From Segatella hominis (lineage in GTDB: Bacteria; Bacteroidota; Bacteroidia; Bacteroidales; Bacteroidaceae): a DNA stretch of 64,000 nt. Location of the stretch: contig NZ_SGVY01000018.1 of the NCBI RefSeq assembly GCF_004535825.1, forward strand, positions 1 to 64,000, in the 5' to 3' direction. The position numbers and the translations under genes were made by a program. The stretch's first letter is position 1; each line of letters begins with the position of its first letter. This document shows positions 15,518 through 24,717 of the stretch, one piece after another. The notes beneath the pieces were generated by a model, which was not told the DNA's origin, did no database searches, and worked only from the letters and a program-made list of their open reading frames with translations.

Positions 15518-16345
15518 ATGATGTCATTCCTTACTCGCATATATCCATTCAAGCAGAGCAGACACTGGTTGAGAGATGGATTTTTCTATGGCCTTGTCAT
15601 TTGGGCTATATTATATTTTCTGCAGCCTTTCGGATTCTGTCTGTATCAGGGCAATAAATGTCTTGCTGCTGCCTTGTTTGGCATGGTCACTTTCGTGTGC
15701 TATGTCATTTATATAGCATCGGTATTGAAGTGTTTTCACCGGACTGTCAATCCTTGGCGCATCTGGCATGAAGGAATGGCAGTACTCGGACTGATTATTA
15801 TGATTGCCTTTTGTAATTTTCTTTTATCCTCATTTCTCTTTCATTATACAATCACTATCAGGCTTTTTCTGTTGTTTTTGAACTGGACGATTATTGTAGG
15901 TATCTTTCTGACTTTGCTGTCAGTCGGAATACAATACAACAGATATTTAAGAGACAGAATGGAAGATTTGTTGCACAAAACGACTCAGGAACAAAAGGAG
16001 GTGATTATTACAATCCACGATACGAGCAGCAGGGGAAATGATCTTGCGATGCCTATCAATGATCTGCTTTATATCGAAGCGCAGAAAAACAATATCTCGG
16101 TCTGTTTTGTAAAGGAGGATCATGTTGTTTCTGCTGATGTTCATAATACGCTGACGCGTACTCTGGAAGAACTGAAGGGATATGATAATATCTTCCAATG
16201 TCACCGCTCTTTTGCCGTCAATGTGAACAATATATCTTCGGCTAAAGGTAATTCTAACGGGTATCAGTTGAAACTGGATAAATGTGCTGATATCATCCCA
16301 GTTTCGCGGTCATTTGTGCCTCAGTTTAAGACATATCTTACTTAG
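15518..16345 (+). CDS. Membrane-anchored LytTR-domain transcription regulator
   Basis: 275 aa. Four predicted membrane helices (about 22-42, 49-70, 85-108, 113-138) are followed by a short linker with coiled character and a C-terminal LytTR DNA-binding domain (about 165-275; LLYIEAQKNNISV and QCHRSFAVNV are typical). There is no receiver domain, so it is not a classic response regulator: the membrane part may sense a signal directly. The next gene (112 nt away) is a TonB-dependent receptor, a likely target. A TACTTTTG box at 15482-15489 precedes it, without a well-placed -33. A second in-frame ATG lies at 15521. Confidence 0.85.
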   Translation: MMSFLTRIYPFKQSRHWLRDGFFYGLVIWAILYFLQPFGFCLYQGNKCLAAALFGMVTFVCYVIYIASVLKCFHRTVNPWRIWHEGMAVLGLIIMIAFCNFLLSSFLFHYTITIRLFLLFLNWTIIVGIFLTLLSVGIQYNRYLRDRMEDLLHKTTQEQKEVIITIHDTSSRGNDLAMPINDLLYIEAQKNNISVCFVKEDHVVSADVHNTLTRTLEELKGYDNIFQCHRSFAVNVNNISSAKGNSNGYQLKLDKCADIIPVSRSFVPQFKTYLT

Positions 16346-16421
16346 TTATTCGTCCTTTTAATTAGTTGCTCGTCATCATAAGTTGTTGTCTGTCATAGGT
16401 TTTAGCTGTATATCCTGAGAA

Positions 16422-16453
16422 TTTGGTCAGTTCCGTTTTGTGCTGTATCTTTG
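16422..16453 (+). promoter_or_regulatory. Promoter of the TonB-dependent receptor
   Basis: TTTG at 16422-16425, 20 nt, TATCTTTG at 16446-16453. The box ends only 4 nt before the first ATG (16458), so the transcript would be leaderless or the true start is the ATG at 16470. Confidence 0.65.
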
Positions 16454-16457
16454 CAGC

Positions 16458-18512
16458 ATGAAACAACGAATGATACATATCGCATTACTGCTATTTATGG
16501 TAGTTGATCTGACTGCTCAGACTCTGATTTCAGGAATGGTCATGAGTGGTCTGGAACCTCTTGTTGGTGCCAACGTTTTTATCGCTGGTACTATTGATGG
16601 ATGCCTGACGGATTCTCTTGGAAGATTCTCTTTTTACACTTCCAAAACAGGAGAAATAACCCTGAAGGCAACCATGATAGGCTTTGAGGAATACACACAG
16701 GATTCTGATGTCAGCAAACTGAAGCATCTCACCATTTCAATGAAAGAAAAGGCTGCAACAATCCAAGAAGTTGTAGTATCAGCCAGCACTTACAGTTTTG
16801 GAAAAAGTGATCATTTCAAGACGATGGATGCGCTGGACGTGGTGATGGCAGGTAATTCATGTGGAGACATTGTGGCAGCATTGCAGTCATTGCCAGGAAC
16901 GCAAAAGGTGGGAGAGGATGGCAAACTCTATGTAAGAGGTGGTGAAAGCGAAGAATGTCAGACTTTTATCAATGGAATGCACGTACTTGTTCCCTATAGT
17001 ACCAATGCCGAAAATACAGCAGTGCGAGGCCGTTTTTCTCCTTTTCTGTTCAAGGGAATTTGCTTTTCTCTTGGAGGTTATGGCGGAGAATATGGGCAGG
17101 CTCTTTCATCTGTTCTTCCGATGGAGACTACTGATGTGGCTACGAGCGACAAATATGGAGCCAGTGCATCACTGGTGGACTGGAATATCGGTGGAACTAA
17201 GGTGTTTGATACCAGCAGTCTGTCATTTAATGCGGCAATGACAAGCATGGGTATCTACAACCAGTTGTTTTCTGAAAGATTCGATTTCTACGAGCCATAC
17301 CGGAAATTATCTGGCGAGGCCCAATATAAGATGGAGTTCAAGAATGCAGGAATTTTGAAGACATACGTTGGCTATGATTTTACTTCTGTAGGGCAACGTA
17401 TTGATGATAGAAACCTATTGCTGAAGGAGAACAATGTTTATGCAAATGCTACCTATAAGGCAGCGATAGGGGCTGGTTATACCTTCTTTTGTGGTATGGC
17501 AAATTCATCGGTTTTCAATGATATAAAAGATGCCAAGTCTGCTGGTGACAGTTTTTATAATTTCAGGAATGAGATACATCTGAAGACAGAAATGCGCAAG
17601 GTTTGTTCTGATGTACTGAAATTGTCGGTTGGTGTGGAGGATTATCAGCGAAACAGTTTACTGGAGTATGATTCCTATTGCTACACCCTGAATTATAACA
17701 TTCTGGCTGCCCATGCTGATGTCCAGTGGAGGATGCTGCCCGGTGTGTTTCTGAATCTTTCAGCAAGGACTGAATATATGTCGCATGCGCAGTGGCTGTT
17801 CATGCCAAGAGCTACACTCTCTTATGTTCCCAACAAGATTTTCCAGATTTCGCTTGTTGCGGGACGGTATAGTCAGACTGCAAGTGATGATAATCTCGCC
17901 ACCAGCAACTATTCTCTTGGGCAGTGTACTGCTGATCATGCTATCATCTCCATGCAATATAAATCGGCGGGTACACTTGTAAGGATAGAACCCTATTGGA
18001 AGAAATATCATCGGTTGCCTTTATGGGATAAGGATGTTTATCTTCCGAAAGGATATGGGACGAGTAAGGGGTTTGATCTCTTTGTGGATGACCATTCTCT
18101 TTGCAGGCGTCTTTCCACCACCTTATCTTATTCATACAATGACTCCAGACGTTTCTATCTGGATTATACGGAAGAACGAACACCTGCTTTTGCTTCCAGA
18201 CATAATCTGAGACTGACTGCGAAATATTCGTTCGGAAAAGCTATTCTGAGTTTGGCAGAATCTTATGCCAGCGGCCGTCTCTTTCTGCAAGGTAAGACTC
18301 CGCCGTATCACAGTGTAGATGTAAATCTGACTTATTTGCTGAGTCCCAAGGTGATTATTTATTCTTCGCTGAATAACATCCTTGGTCGCACGAATGTTTT
18401 CGGATATGATGCCAAGGGTCGCCCGATTGTCTCATCCCGCGATAGATTCTTTTATATAGGTATATTTGTTTCACTTAAAAATAACAAAGCTTATGACATT
18501 TCAAATTTTTAA
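16458..18512 (+). CDS. TonB-dependent outer membrane receptor
   Basis: 684 aa from the ATG at 16458 (MKQRMIHIALLLF); the ATG at 16470 would give 680 aa and also keeps the signal peptide, which ends near LTAQT. The order is signal peptide, a carboxypeptidase-regulatory-like beta sandwich (about 24-105), a plug domain (about 115-225, with YVRGGESEE), then a beta barrel. It is an outer membrane active transporter energised by TonB. The length is shorter than SusC-type receptors and no SusD partner follows, so it belongs to the smaller receptor class, whose substrate (metal chelate, peptide or other) cannot be told here. The preceding LytTR gene may regulate it; the next gene overlaps its end by 20 nt. 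Confidence 0.88.
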   Translation: MKQRMIHIALLLFMVVDLTAQTLISGMVMSGLEPLVGANVFIAGTIDGCLTDSLGRFSFYTSKTGEITLKATMIGFEEYTQDSDVSKLKHLTISMKEKAATIQEVVVSASTYSFGKSDHFKTMDALDVVMAGNSCGDIVAALQSLPGTQKVGEDGKLYVRGGESEECQTFINGMHVLVPYSTNAENTAVRGRFSPFLFKGICFSLGGYGGEYGQALSSVLPMETTDVATSDKYGASASLVDWNIGGTKVFDTSSLSFNAAMTSMGIYNQLFSERFDFYEPYRKLSGEAQYKMEFKNAGILKTYVGYDFTSVGQRIDDRNLLLKENNVYANATYKAAIGAGYTFFCGMANSSVFNDIKDAKSAGDSFYNFRNEIHLKTEMRKVCSDVLKLSVGVEDYQRNSLLEYDSYCYTLNYNILAAHADVQWRMLPGVFLNLSARTEYMSHAQWLFMPRATLSYVPNKIFQISLVAGRYSQTASDDNLATSNYSLGQCTADHAIISMQYKSAGTLVRIEPYWKKYHRLPLWDKDVYLPKGYGTSKGFDLFVDDHSLCRRLSTTLSYSYNDSRRFYLDYTEERTPAFASRHNLRLTAKYSFGKAILSLAESYASGRLFLQGKTPPYHSVDVNLTYLLSPKVIIYSSLNNILGRTNVFGYDAKGRPIVSSRDRFFYIGIFVSLKNNKAYDISNF

Positions 18513-19023
18513 AAAGTTCGTGTTGATGGGGATCTTCTTTTTGATCTCTACTGTAAGCATTCATGCTCAAGAGCCTAATATGCAGGCACTTATCGGACAG
18601 TCTCTTTCCAAACTCCAACAACCCACTCCTGAGAACTTCCTGAATTGTGTTGCTGAGATGAAACGTATTGATGATATGTTTCCGGATAGTATTCAACCTA
18701 AATTTCAGATGGTGTTGCAAAGCCTCAATTTTTCCGTTATGAATCCGCATGCTCCGGAAACGGAAAACCTGATGGCTGGAGCAGAAGAAACCATTGCTAA
18801 AATGGAAAAAATGAGGAATGCAAACCAGTCTGATATCTGTACCCTTCGAGGTTTTTTATGCATGGTACGTATCGTACAGAATCCTGTACAAAACGGCCAG
18901 CGCTATTATCTTGATGTCATGCAGAACTATGAGAAAGCGCTTAAACTCAATCCAGAGAACCAACTTGCCAAACAATTGCAGCAAAAGTTTTTTGAGGGTA
19001 TGAAGAAGCAAACTGGTTTATAA
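18493..19023 (+). CDS. Small secreted TPR-like protein
   Basis: 176 aa from the ATG at 18493. It begins with a signal peptide ending near IHAQEPN, without a lipobox. The mature part is helical, with repeats reminiscent of a single TPR hairpin (YEKALKLNPENQLAKQL near the C-terminus). No enzyme motif is seen. It overlaps the 3' end of the TonB receptor gene by 20 nt, so the two are translationally coupled and probably act together in the periplasm or at the outer membrane. I do not recognise a named family with certainty. Confidence 0.75.
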   Translation: MTFQIFKKFVLMGIFFLISTVSIHAQEPNMQALIGQSLSKLQQPTPENFLNCVAEMKRIDDMFPDSIQPKFQMVLQSLNFSVMNPHAPETENLMAGAEETIAKMEKMRNANQSDICTLRGFLCMVRIVQNPVQNGQRYYLDVMQNYEKALKLNPENQLAKQLQQKFFEGMKKQTGL

Positions 19024-19046
19024 AAAAGTGATATGCTTCTGGGTAT

Positions 19047-20087
19047 TTACTCCGGAAGCGTGATTTCTCCTGCCAGTGACTGTTTCAGTTTTTCGCGCAC
19101 CATGCGGTTGTCTGGATATCTGCCCTGCAGGTACATCAGTTTGGTGACAGCAGCCTCTACGGTACTATCGTAGCCGCTCACCACATGAGCTACCTTGAGC
19201 TGGAATCCAGCACCGTATCTCTCCATATCCACACATCCCGTGATGCACTGGCTGATGTTGATGATGTTCACACCGCGATGGGCTGCCTGATCGAGCAGTC
19301 GTATGATCCAAGGGGCATGAGGGGCATTGCCTGAACCATAAGTTCTCATCACAATACCTCGCAGAGATGGGGATTCCAGGACGTGGCGGACAATGGTATC
19401 CTGAATGCCTGGGAAGAGACTGAAGACGATGACGTTCGGATCCAGTTTCATGTGAGGTACCATCGGCTTGTGATAGTCTGGCTTCAGAATGTGGTGCGGA
19501 TGGAAAGAGAAGTTGATACCTACATCACAGAGATGAGGATGGTTGAAGGAATCGAATGCATGGAATCCTTCTGCATTGATCTTCGTAGTACGGTTGCCGC
19601 GCAGCAACTTACCATTGAAGAAGATGCAGACCTCTGGTACTAACGGATGGCCTTCCAGGTCTTTCATGGAGGCTATCTCGATGGCAGTCATCATGTTCTC
19701 CTTGCCGTCGGTACGCAATTCGCCGATAGGCAACTGGCTACCGGTGAGAATGACAGGCTTGGTCAGGTTTTCGAGCATGAACGATAGGGCAGAGGCGGTG
19801 TAGGCCATTGTGTCCGTGCCATGCAGAATAACAAAGCCATCATAGTCATTATAATTGTTGGCTATCATGCCCACCAGTTCAGCCCATCCCATTGGGTCCA
19901 TATCGCTGGAGTCTATCGGTGGGTCGAATTTTCTCACATCAATATCAGCCTGAATCAGTTGGAATTCGGGCATTGATGAAACCAAATGGTTGAAATCGAG
20001 AGGTTCGAGAACGCCTGTATTTACGTCCTTACCCATACCGATTGTACCTCCTGTATATATAATGAGAATCTTTGGTGTACCTGTCAT
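19047..20087 (-). CDS. ansA: Type I L-asparaginase
   Basis: 346 aa from the ATG at 20087 (MTGTPKILI); an upstream TTG is not needed. It hydrolyses asparagine to aspartate and ammonia. The first catalytic motif IYTGGTIGM is at about 9-17 and the second, LHGTDTMAYTASALSF, near 85-100, with the catalytic threonines in place. A second block GSQLPIG and the C-terminal domain are complete. There is no signal peptide, so it is the cytoplasmic type. It is transcribed alone, convergent with the small secreted protein and divergent from thrS, from a very good promoter at 20125-20155. Confidence 0.93.
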   Translation of the reverse strand: MTGTPKILIIYTGGTIGMGKDVNTGVLEPLDFNHLVSSMPEFQLIQADIDVRKFDPPIDSSDMDPMGWAELVGMIANNYNDYDGFVILHGTDTMAYTASALSFMLENLTKPVILTGSQLPIGELRTDGKENMMTAIEIASMKDLEGHPLVPEVCIFFNGKLLRGNRTTKINAEGFHAFDSFNHPHLCDVGINFSFHPHHILKPDYHKPMVPHMKLDPNVIVFSLFPGIQDTIVRHVLESPSLRGIVMRTYGSGNAPHAPWIIRLLDQAAHRGVNIINISQCITGCVDMERYGAGFQLKVAHVVSGYDSTVEAAVTKLMYLQGRYPDNRMVREKLKQSLAGEITLPE

Positions 20088-20124
20088 TTTTGAAATATTT
20101 AGCAATTTGTCAATTAATCGCCTG

Positions 20125-20155
20125 CAAAAATACGGAAAAACTTTGTAATGGCAAA
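20125..20155 (-). promoter_or_regulatory. Promoter of the asparaginase gene
   Basis: On the minus strand TTTG (complement of 20152-20155), 19 nt, TATTTTTG (complement of 20125-20132); the start codon is 37 nt further on. Confidence 0.7.
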
Positions 20156-20404
20156 GAAATGTATGATAAAAATGACGAAGAAGTGTCTTTTTGTTAGTTG
20201 TTGCATAGGCGCATCCTCAATGTTTTCCTGTTAACCCCCTTTTATTTTCTTTTTTTTTCTCTCATCATTTTATTTGTTTTCCCTTATCTCATTTCTCATT
20301 TCTAATTTGTCATTTCTCATTATATAATATAGGTTGTAATATATTGAAAATGAAAAGTTATGAAAATTTAATGCAAAATATTCGCTTGTTACAAAAAGAA
20401 GTAT
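20156..20404. other. Divergent intergenic region with pyrimidine-rich repeats
   Basis: The part between the ansA promoter and the thrS -7 box holds no ORF. It has a long T/C-rich tract (about 20236-20285) and several copies of CATTTCT/TCATT (20288-20320) in loose tandem. These may be a leader feature of one of the genes or simple slippage repeats. Confidence 0.4.
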
Positions 20405-20412
20405 TACTTTTG
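20405..20412 (+). promoter_or_regulatory. Probable -7 box of thrS
   Basis: TACTTTTG, 30 nt before the thrS ATG. A CTTG at 20385-20388 is the nearest -33 candidate, slightly too close. Confidence 0.5.
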
Positions 20413-20442
20413 CATTTGATTTAATAAAAATACTAAGTTGTT

Positions 20443-22395
20443 ATGGTAAAAATCACATTCCCAGACGGATCTGTTCGTGAGTATGAGCAGGGCGTAACTG
20501 GTTTACAAATCGCCGAGAGTATCTCACCGGCTCTCGCTCGCAACGTTGTATCTTGCGGTGTTAATGGTGAGACAGTAGAGTTGAACCGTCCTATCAATGA
20601 GGATGCGAATGTAGAACTCTATAAGTTTGAGGATGAGCAGGGTAAGCACACATTCTGGCATACTTCTGCACACTTGCTCGCTGAAGCTCTTCAGGAGCTT
20701 TATCCTGGTATTCAGTTTGGTTTCGGTCCAGCCGTAGAGAGCGGTTTCTTCTACGATGTGATGCCAGCTGAGGGTCAGGTGATTTCTGAGAATGACTTCG
20801 CCAAGATCGAGGCTAAGATGATGGAGCTTGCCAAGAAGAACGAGCCTGTGGTTCGCAAGGAGGTTTCTAAGGCTGAAGCACTCGCTGAGTTCAAGGCTGA
20901 CGGTCAGGAATACAAATGCGAGCACATCGAACAGGACTTGGAGGATGGCACTATCACCACATATACCCAAGGTAACTTCACCGACCTCTGCCGTGGTCCT
21001 CACTTGATGAACACTGGTCTGATCAAGGCAGTGAAGATTACAAGTGTGGCTGGTGCTTTCTGGCGCGGTGATGCCAAGCGCGAGCAGATGACCCGTATCT
21101 ACGGTATCAGCTTCCCTAAGAAGAAGATGCTCGACGAGTACCTGGTTATTCTCGAAGAGGCTAAGAAGCGCGACCATCGTAAGATTGGTAAGGAGATGGA
21201 ACTCTTCATGTTCTCAGAGCGTGTAGGTAAGGGACTTCCTATCTGGTTGCCAAAGGGTACACAGCTCCGCTTGCGTCTGCAGGAGTTGCTCCGTTCGCTC
21301 CTGAAGCCTTATAACTATCAGGAGGTTATCTGTCCTGGTATCGGCGGCAAGAGCCTCTATGTTACATCTGGTCACTATGCTCACTATGGTAAGGATGCAT
21401 TCCAGCCTATTCAGACTCCTGAGGAGGATGAGGAGTATATGCTCAAGCCAATGAACTGTCCTCACCACTGCGAAATCTACGCTCGTAAACCTCGTTCTTA
21501 CAAGGATCTTCCTTTGCGTATCGCAGAGTTCGGTACCGTGTTCCGTTATGAGAAGAGCGGTGAGCTCCACGGTTTGACTCGTGTTCGTACATTTACTCAG
21601 GATGATGCTCACATCTTCGTTCGTTCAGATCAGGTGAAGTCTGAGTTCGAGAATGTAATCGACGTAATCTTGAAGGTATTCAAGATCTTCGGTTTCGAGA
21701 ACTACGAGGCACAGATTTCCCTGCACGATCCTAAGGATACCGAGAAGTACATCGGTTCTGAAGAGATTTGGGCAGAGAGTGAGAACGCTATCCGTGAGGC
21801 TTGCAAGGAGAAGGGTCTTGAGACACGCGAGGAGGTTGGCGAGGCTGCCTTCTATGGTCCTAAGCTCGACTTCATGGTAAAGGATGCCATCGGCCGTCGC
21901 TGGCAGTTGGGTACCATACAGGTGGATTACAACCTGCCAGAGCGTTTCAAGCTGGAATATACCGCTGAGGATAACTCAAAGAAGACTCCTGTGATGATTC
22001 ACCGTGCACCATTCGGTTCATTGGAGCGTTTCACAGCCGTTCTCATCGAGCACACCGCCGGTCACTTCCCATTGTGGTTGACTCCAGACCAGGTTGCTAT
22101 TCTCCCTATCTCAGAGAAGTTCAACGATTATGCTCAGAAGGTACGTCAGTATCTTGACAAGCAGGGTGTTCGTGCTTTGGTTGATGATCGTAACGAGAAG
22201 ATTGGTCGCAAGATTCGTGACAACGAGTTGAAGCGAGTTCCTTACATGGTTATTGTAGGTGAAAAGGAAAGTGCCGAGGGCCTCGTTTCTATGCGTAAGC
22301 AGGGTGGTGGCGAGCAGGCTACCATGAGCATGGAAGAGTTTGCTCAGCGCATCAATGCTGAGGTAGCAGAGCAGCTGAAGGCAGCTGAAGAGTAA
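20443..22395 (+). CDS. thrS: Threonyl-tRNA synthetase
   Basis: 650 aa, full length. It charges tRNA-Thr with threonine. The order is an N-terminal TGS domain (1-62), the editing domain with the [11 protein letters not shown] zinc-type motif (starting near 73), a class II catalytic core including [16 protein letters not shown] (about 365-380) and the C-terminal anticodon-binding domain (from about 550). In many bacteria it heads the thrS-infC-rpmI-rplT cluster. Here the distance to infC is about 900 bp because a GxxExxY cassette sits between them, and infC has its own promoter. Confidence 0.97.
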   Translation: MVKITFPDGSVREYEQGVTGLQIAESISPALARNVVSCGVNGETVELNRPINEDANVELYKFEDEQGKHTFWHTSAHLLAEALQELYPGIQFGFGPAVESGFFYDVMPAEGQVISENDFAKIEAKMMELAKKNEPVVRKEVSKAEALAEFKADGQEYKCEHIEQDLEDGTITTYTQGNFTDLCRGPHLMNTGLIKAVKITSVAGAFWRGDAKREQMTRIYGISFPKKKMLDEYLVILEEAKKRDHRKIGKEMELFMFSERVGKGLPIWLPKGTQLRLRLQELLRSLLKPYNYQEVICPGIGGKSLYVTSGHYAHYGKDAFQPIQTPEEDEEYMLKPMNCPHHCEIYARKPRSYKDLPLRIAEFGTVFRYEKSGELHGLTRVRTFTQDDAHIFVRSDQVKSEFENVIDVILKVFKIFGFENYEAQISLHDPKDTEKYIGSEEIWAESENAIREACKEKGLETREEVGEAAFYGPKLDFMVKDAIGRRWQLGTIQVDYNLPERFKLEYTAEDNSKKTPVMIHRAPFGSLERFTAVLIEHTAGHFPLWLTPDQVAILPISEKFNDYAQKVRQYLDKQGVRALVDDRNEKIGRKIRDNELKRVPYMVIVGEKESAEGLVSMRKQGGGEQATMSMEEFAQRINAEVAEQLKAAEE

Positions 22396-22420
22396 TTTTT
22401 CACGCTGATATATTATTTAA

Positions 22421-22449
22421 GTCACGCAGATTTCGCAGATGACGCAGAT
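22421..22449 (+). repeat. Left terminal inverted repeat of the GxxExxY cassette
   Basis: Three tandem 9-bp-like units (CGCAGATTT, CGCAGATGA, CGCAGATTT) after GTCA. Differs from the right end at one position of 29. Confidence 0.7.
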
Positions 22450-22547
22450 TTTTCTTTGGGTATTCTTTGTTGGAGTACTTGGAAAACGGCGTAGTTTGGG
22501 GAATCTGCGTGAGTCTTTTAAAAGGGGGATACTTAATACTTGTTGTT

Positions 22548-22925
22548 ATGACAGAAAACGAAATATCTTATAAGGTTATCGGAGCAATATATAAGGTATA
22601 TAATGAGCTTGGTCCTGGCTTGTTAGAGTCTGTTTATGAAGCAGCCCTTTGCTATCAACTCAGAAAAGATGGTTTGAGGGTTGAGAATCAGGTGAAACTT
22701 TCTGTAATATATGATGGGCACGTCTTGCCTGTAGATTTGCGATTGGATGTTTTGGTAGAGGATAAAGTGATTGTAGAATTGAAATCTGTTACAGAAATGA
22801 AGGCGGTTTATGGCAAACAACTTCTTACTTATCTGAAAATATCTAATCTAAAGCTTGGTCTGTTGGTTAATTTTGATACATCTGATATACGTTCATCTAT
22901 TCACCGAGTCGTTAATCACCTTTAG
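22548..22925 (+). CDS. GxxExxY protein (PDDEXK_3 family)
   Basis: 125 aa from the ATG at 22548 (MTENEISYKV); a longer reading from 22467 crosses the repeat sequence and is rejected. It shows the family's naming motif in GPGLLESVYE (22-31) and a PD-(D/E)XK-like core with Asp67 (LRLDVLV) and E77-L-K79 (VELKSV), followed by a conserved QLLTYLK helix. The family is widespread and its function is unknown; the fold suggests a nuclease. The gene fills a cassette with terminal inverted repeats made of CGCAGAT units, inserted between thrS and infC. That context suggests the protein acts on, or moves with, those repeats (inference). Confidence 0.88.
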   Translation: MTENEISYKVIGAIYKVYNELGPGLLESVYEAALCYQLRKDGLRVENQVKLSVIYDGHVLPVDLRLDVLVEDKVIVELKSVTEMKAVYGKQLLTYLKISNLKLGLLVNFDTSDIRSSIHRVVNHL

Positions 22926-22969
22926 CTCACGCAGATATATTTCTTGGTCACGCTTGATTATTTTTATTT

Positions 22970-23129
22970 TAGTCACGCAGATTTCGCAGATTACGCAGAT
23001 TTTCCTTGCAGTGGCATACTTAAGAGTATCGCACGAAAGATCTGCGTAATCCGACCGGACAGGTCTCCTCTGCGGATAAATGATGTAGAAGAAGAAAGAT
23101 CTGCGTAATCTGCGAAATCTGCGTGACTA
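22970..23129. repeat. Palindromic element with perfect 31-bp arms
   Basis: 22970-23000 and 23099-23129 are perfect inverted repeats (TAGTCACGCAG at the outer edge), separated by 98 nt. The single strand could fold into a long hairpin. The right arm is also the right terminal repeat of the GxxExxY cassette. Confidence 0.8.
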
Positions 23130-23226
23130 AAAAACGATTTATGAGTCTTTAAAAATGAATTTTGCGTGGAATTTTCATCCACAGCAACAAAATATAAGCC
23201 TAAAAATGAAAATAACCAGCTGAAAA

Positions 23227-23258
23227 TTTGGTGGTTTGCGAGAAAAATCGTAACTTTG
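23227..23258 (+). promoter_or_regulatory. Promoter of infC-rpmI-rplT
   Basis: TTTG at 23227-23230, 20 nt, TAACTTTG at 23251-23258. The -33 box is part of TTTGGTGGTTT, which also occurs at the serC promoter (32609). It lies downstream of the GxxExxY cassette, so the operon stays expressed despite the insertion. Confidence 0.7.
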
Positions 23259-23294
23259 CAGCCGTTTAATCAAAAAAACAACGTAGAATAGTTA

Positions 23295-23981
23295 ATGAAA
23301 AATGACAAAATAAAAAATCAGTACCGCGTAAACGAACAAATACGCGTACGTGAAGTGAGAGTGGTAAGTGATGGTGGAGCAGAAGTGATGCCAACACGTA
23401 AGGCTTTGGACTTGGCTCGCCAGGAAGGTGTTGATCTCGTGGAGATTTCTCCTAATGCACAACCTCCTGTTTGTCGAATAGTTGACTATTCTAAATTCCT
23501 TTATCAGCAGAAGAAGCATGCTAAGGAAATGAAGCAGAAGCAGGTAAAGGTAGAGACCAAGGAAATCAGATTCGGACCTCAGACTGATGAGCATGATTAT
23601 CAGTTCAAGCTCAAGCACGCTATGGAGTTCCTGAATGAAGGTAACAAGGTTCGTGCATACGTATTCTTCCGCGGTCGCAGTATCCTCTTCAAGGAGCAGG
23701 GTGAAGTCCTTCTTCTCCGTTTTGCTAACGACCTCGAGGAGTATGGTAAGGTGGAGCAGATGCCTAAATTGGAAGGCAAGAAGATGTTCCTCTATATGGG
23801 TCCGAAGAAAGCAGGTGTGGCTAAGAAGAGTCAGCAGAAGCTCGATCGTGAAAAGCGTGAGGCTGAAGCTAAGGCTGCAGAACAGGCTGAAAGAGCTGCC
23901 AATGCAGAAAAAAACAGTTTGCTGGCTAACGCTAAGGGCGGTGATACCTTGAAGCAACTTGCAGCAGACAAAGAGGATTAA
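23295..23981 (+). CDS. infC: Translation initiation factor IF-3
   Basis: 228 aa. IF-3 binds the 30S subunit, prevents premature 50S joining and checks the start codon. The N-terminal domain (about 10-80, [15 protein letters not shown]) and C-terminal domain (about 85-180) are complete. Residues from about 181 form a charged Ala/Lys/Glu-rich tail, longer than in proteobacterial IF-3 but common in Bacteroidetes. The start ATG at 23295 gives [15 protein letters not shown]. It is the first gene of the infC-rpmI-rplT operon, with its own promoter. Confidence 0.96.
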   Translation: MKNDKIKNQYRVNEQIRVREVRVVSDGGAEVMPTRKALDLARQEGVDLVEISPNAQPPVCRIVDYSKFLYQQKKHAKEMKQKQVKVETKEIRFGPQTDEHDYQFKLKHAMEFLNEGNKVRAYVFFRGRSILFKEQGEVLLLRFANDLEEYGKVEQMPKLEGKKMFLYMGPKKAGVAKKSQQKLDREKREAEAKAAEQAERAANAEKNSLLANAKGGDTLKQLAADKED

Positions 23982-24063
23982 TCAAGAAAAAAAGAGATGC
24001 GTAACGCCGTGGTATATGCGTTGCCATCCGTTAAATAAATAACAATTAAAATTAAAAGTAAAA

Positions 24064-24261
24064 ATGCCAAAAGTAAAGACTAATTCCGGCGCAAAGAAGA
24101 GATTCCGTTTCACCGGTACAGGTAAGATCAAGCGTCATCACGCTTATCACAGTCACATCTTGACTAAGAAGACAAAGAAGCAGAAGAGAAATCTCCTTGG
24201 TGAGACTCTCGTAGATCGTTCTAACCTCAAGCAGGTTCGCGACTTGCTCTGCCTCCGTTAA
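24064..24261 (+). CDS. rpmI: 50S ribosomal protein L35
   Basis: 65 aa, the usual length. It begins [20 protein letters not shown], the standard L35 start, and is strongly basic. A structural protein of the large ribosomal subunit, in the conserved position between infC (82 nt upstream) and rplT (39 nt downstream). Confidence 0.97.
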   Translation: MPKVKTNSGAKKRFRFTGTGKIKRHHAYHSHILTKKTKKQKRNLLGETLVDRSNLKQVRDLLCLR

Positions 24262-24300
24262 TTATTAACTTTTTAGTCGAACTTTTAAAGAAAAAAAATT

Positions 24301-24645
24301 ATGCCAAGATCAGTAAATCACGTTGCATCAAAAGCAAAAAGAACAAAAATCTTGAAGCTCACTAAGGGTTACTATGGAGCTCGCAAGAATGTATGGACAG
24401 TAGCTAAGAACACTTGGGAGAAGGGTCTTACTTACGCTTATCGTGACCGTCGTAACAAGAAGCGCAATTTCCGCGCATTGTGGATCCAGCGTATCAATGC
24501 TGCTGCTCGTTTGGAGAACATGAGCTATAGCCAGTTGATGGGTGCGCTTCACAAGGCAGGTATCGAGATCAACCGCAAGGTGCTCGCTGACCTCGCTGTT
24601 AACAACCCAGAGGCTTTCAAGGCTATTGTTGACAAGGTTAAGTAA
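24301..24645 (+). CDS. rplT: 50S ribosomal protein L20
   Basis: 114 aa, normal length. It begins [20 protein letters not shown] and carries the conserved KGYYGARKN and [19 protein letters not shown] blocks. It binds 23S rRNA early in large-subunit assembly and in several bacteria represses its own operon by binding the leader. No leader structure of that type was identified here. It is the last gene of the operon, followed by an intrinsic terminator. Confidence 0.97.
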   Translation: MPRSVNHVASKAKRTKILKLTKGYYGARKNVWTVAKNTWEKGLTYAYRDRRNKKRNFRALWIQRINAAARLENMSYSQLMGALHKAGIEINRKVLADLAVNNPEAFKAIVDKVK

Positions 24646-24675
24646 TTCAAGACTTAGTCTGTGATTTCAAAAAAT

Positions 24676-24717
24676 AAAGACTGTATTCCAGATGATGGGG
24701 TACAGTCTTTTGCTTTT
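24676..24717 (+). terminator. Intrinsic terminator of infC-rpmI-rplT
   Basis: A 10-bp stem AAAGACTGTA/TACAGTCTTT (24676-24685 and 24701-24710) followed by TTGCTTTTT. Confidence 0.8.

Larger units (their letters stand above)
22421..23127. mobile_element. GxxExxY cassette with 29-bp terminal inverted repeats
   Basis: A 707-bp unit bounded by inverted repeats at 22421-22449 and 23099-23127 that match at 28 of 29 positions and begin GTCACGCAGATTTCGCAGAT. The repeats are built from a 9-bp unit close to CGCAGATTW. A third copy in the left orientation lies inside at 22972-23000. Partial inverted copies lie at 22501-22514 and near 23039-23053, so each side of the gene has a hairpin-forming element. 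The unit interrupts the conserved thrS-infC neighbourhood, which supports insertion. No transposase is present besides the PDDEXK_3-type protein. Mobility is inference. Confidence 0.6.

Noticed and set aside
22467-22547. Longer start of the GxxExxY gene
   Set aside because: The extra 27 residues come from the inverted repeat sequence and are not part of the family.
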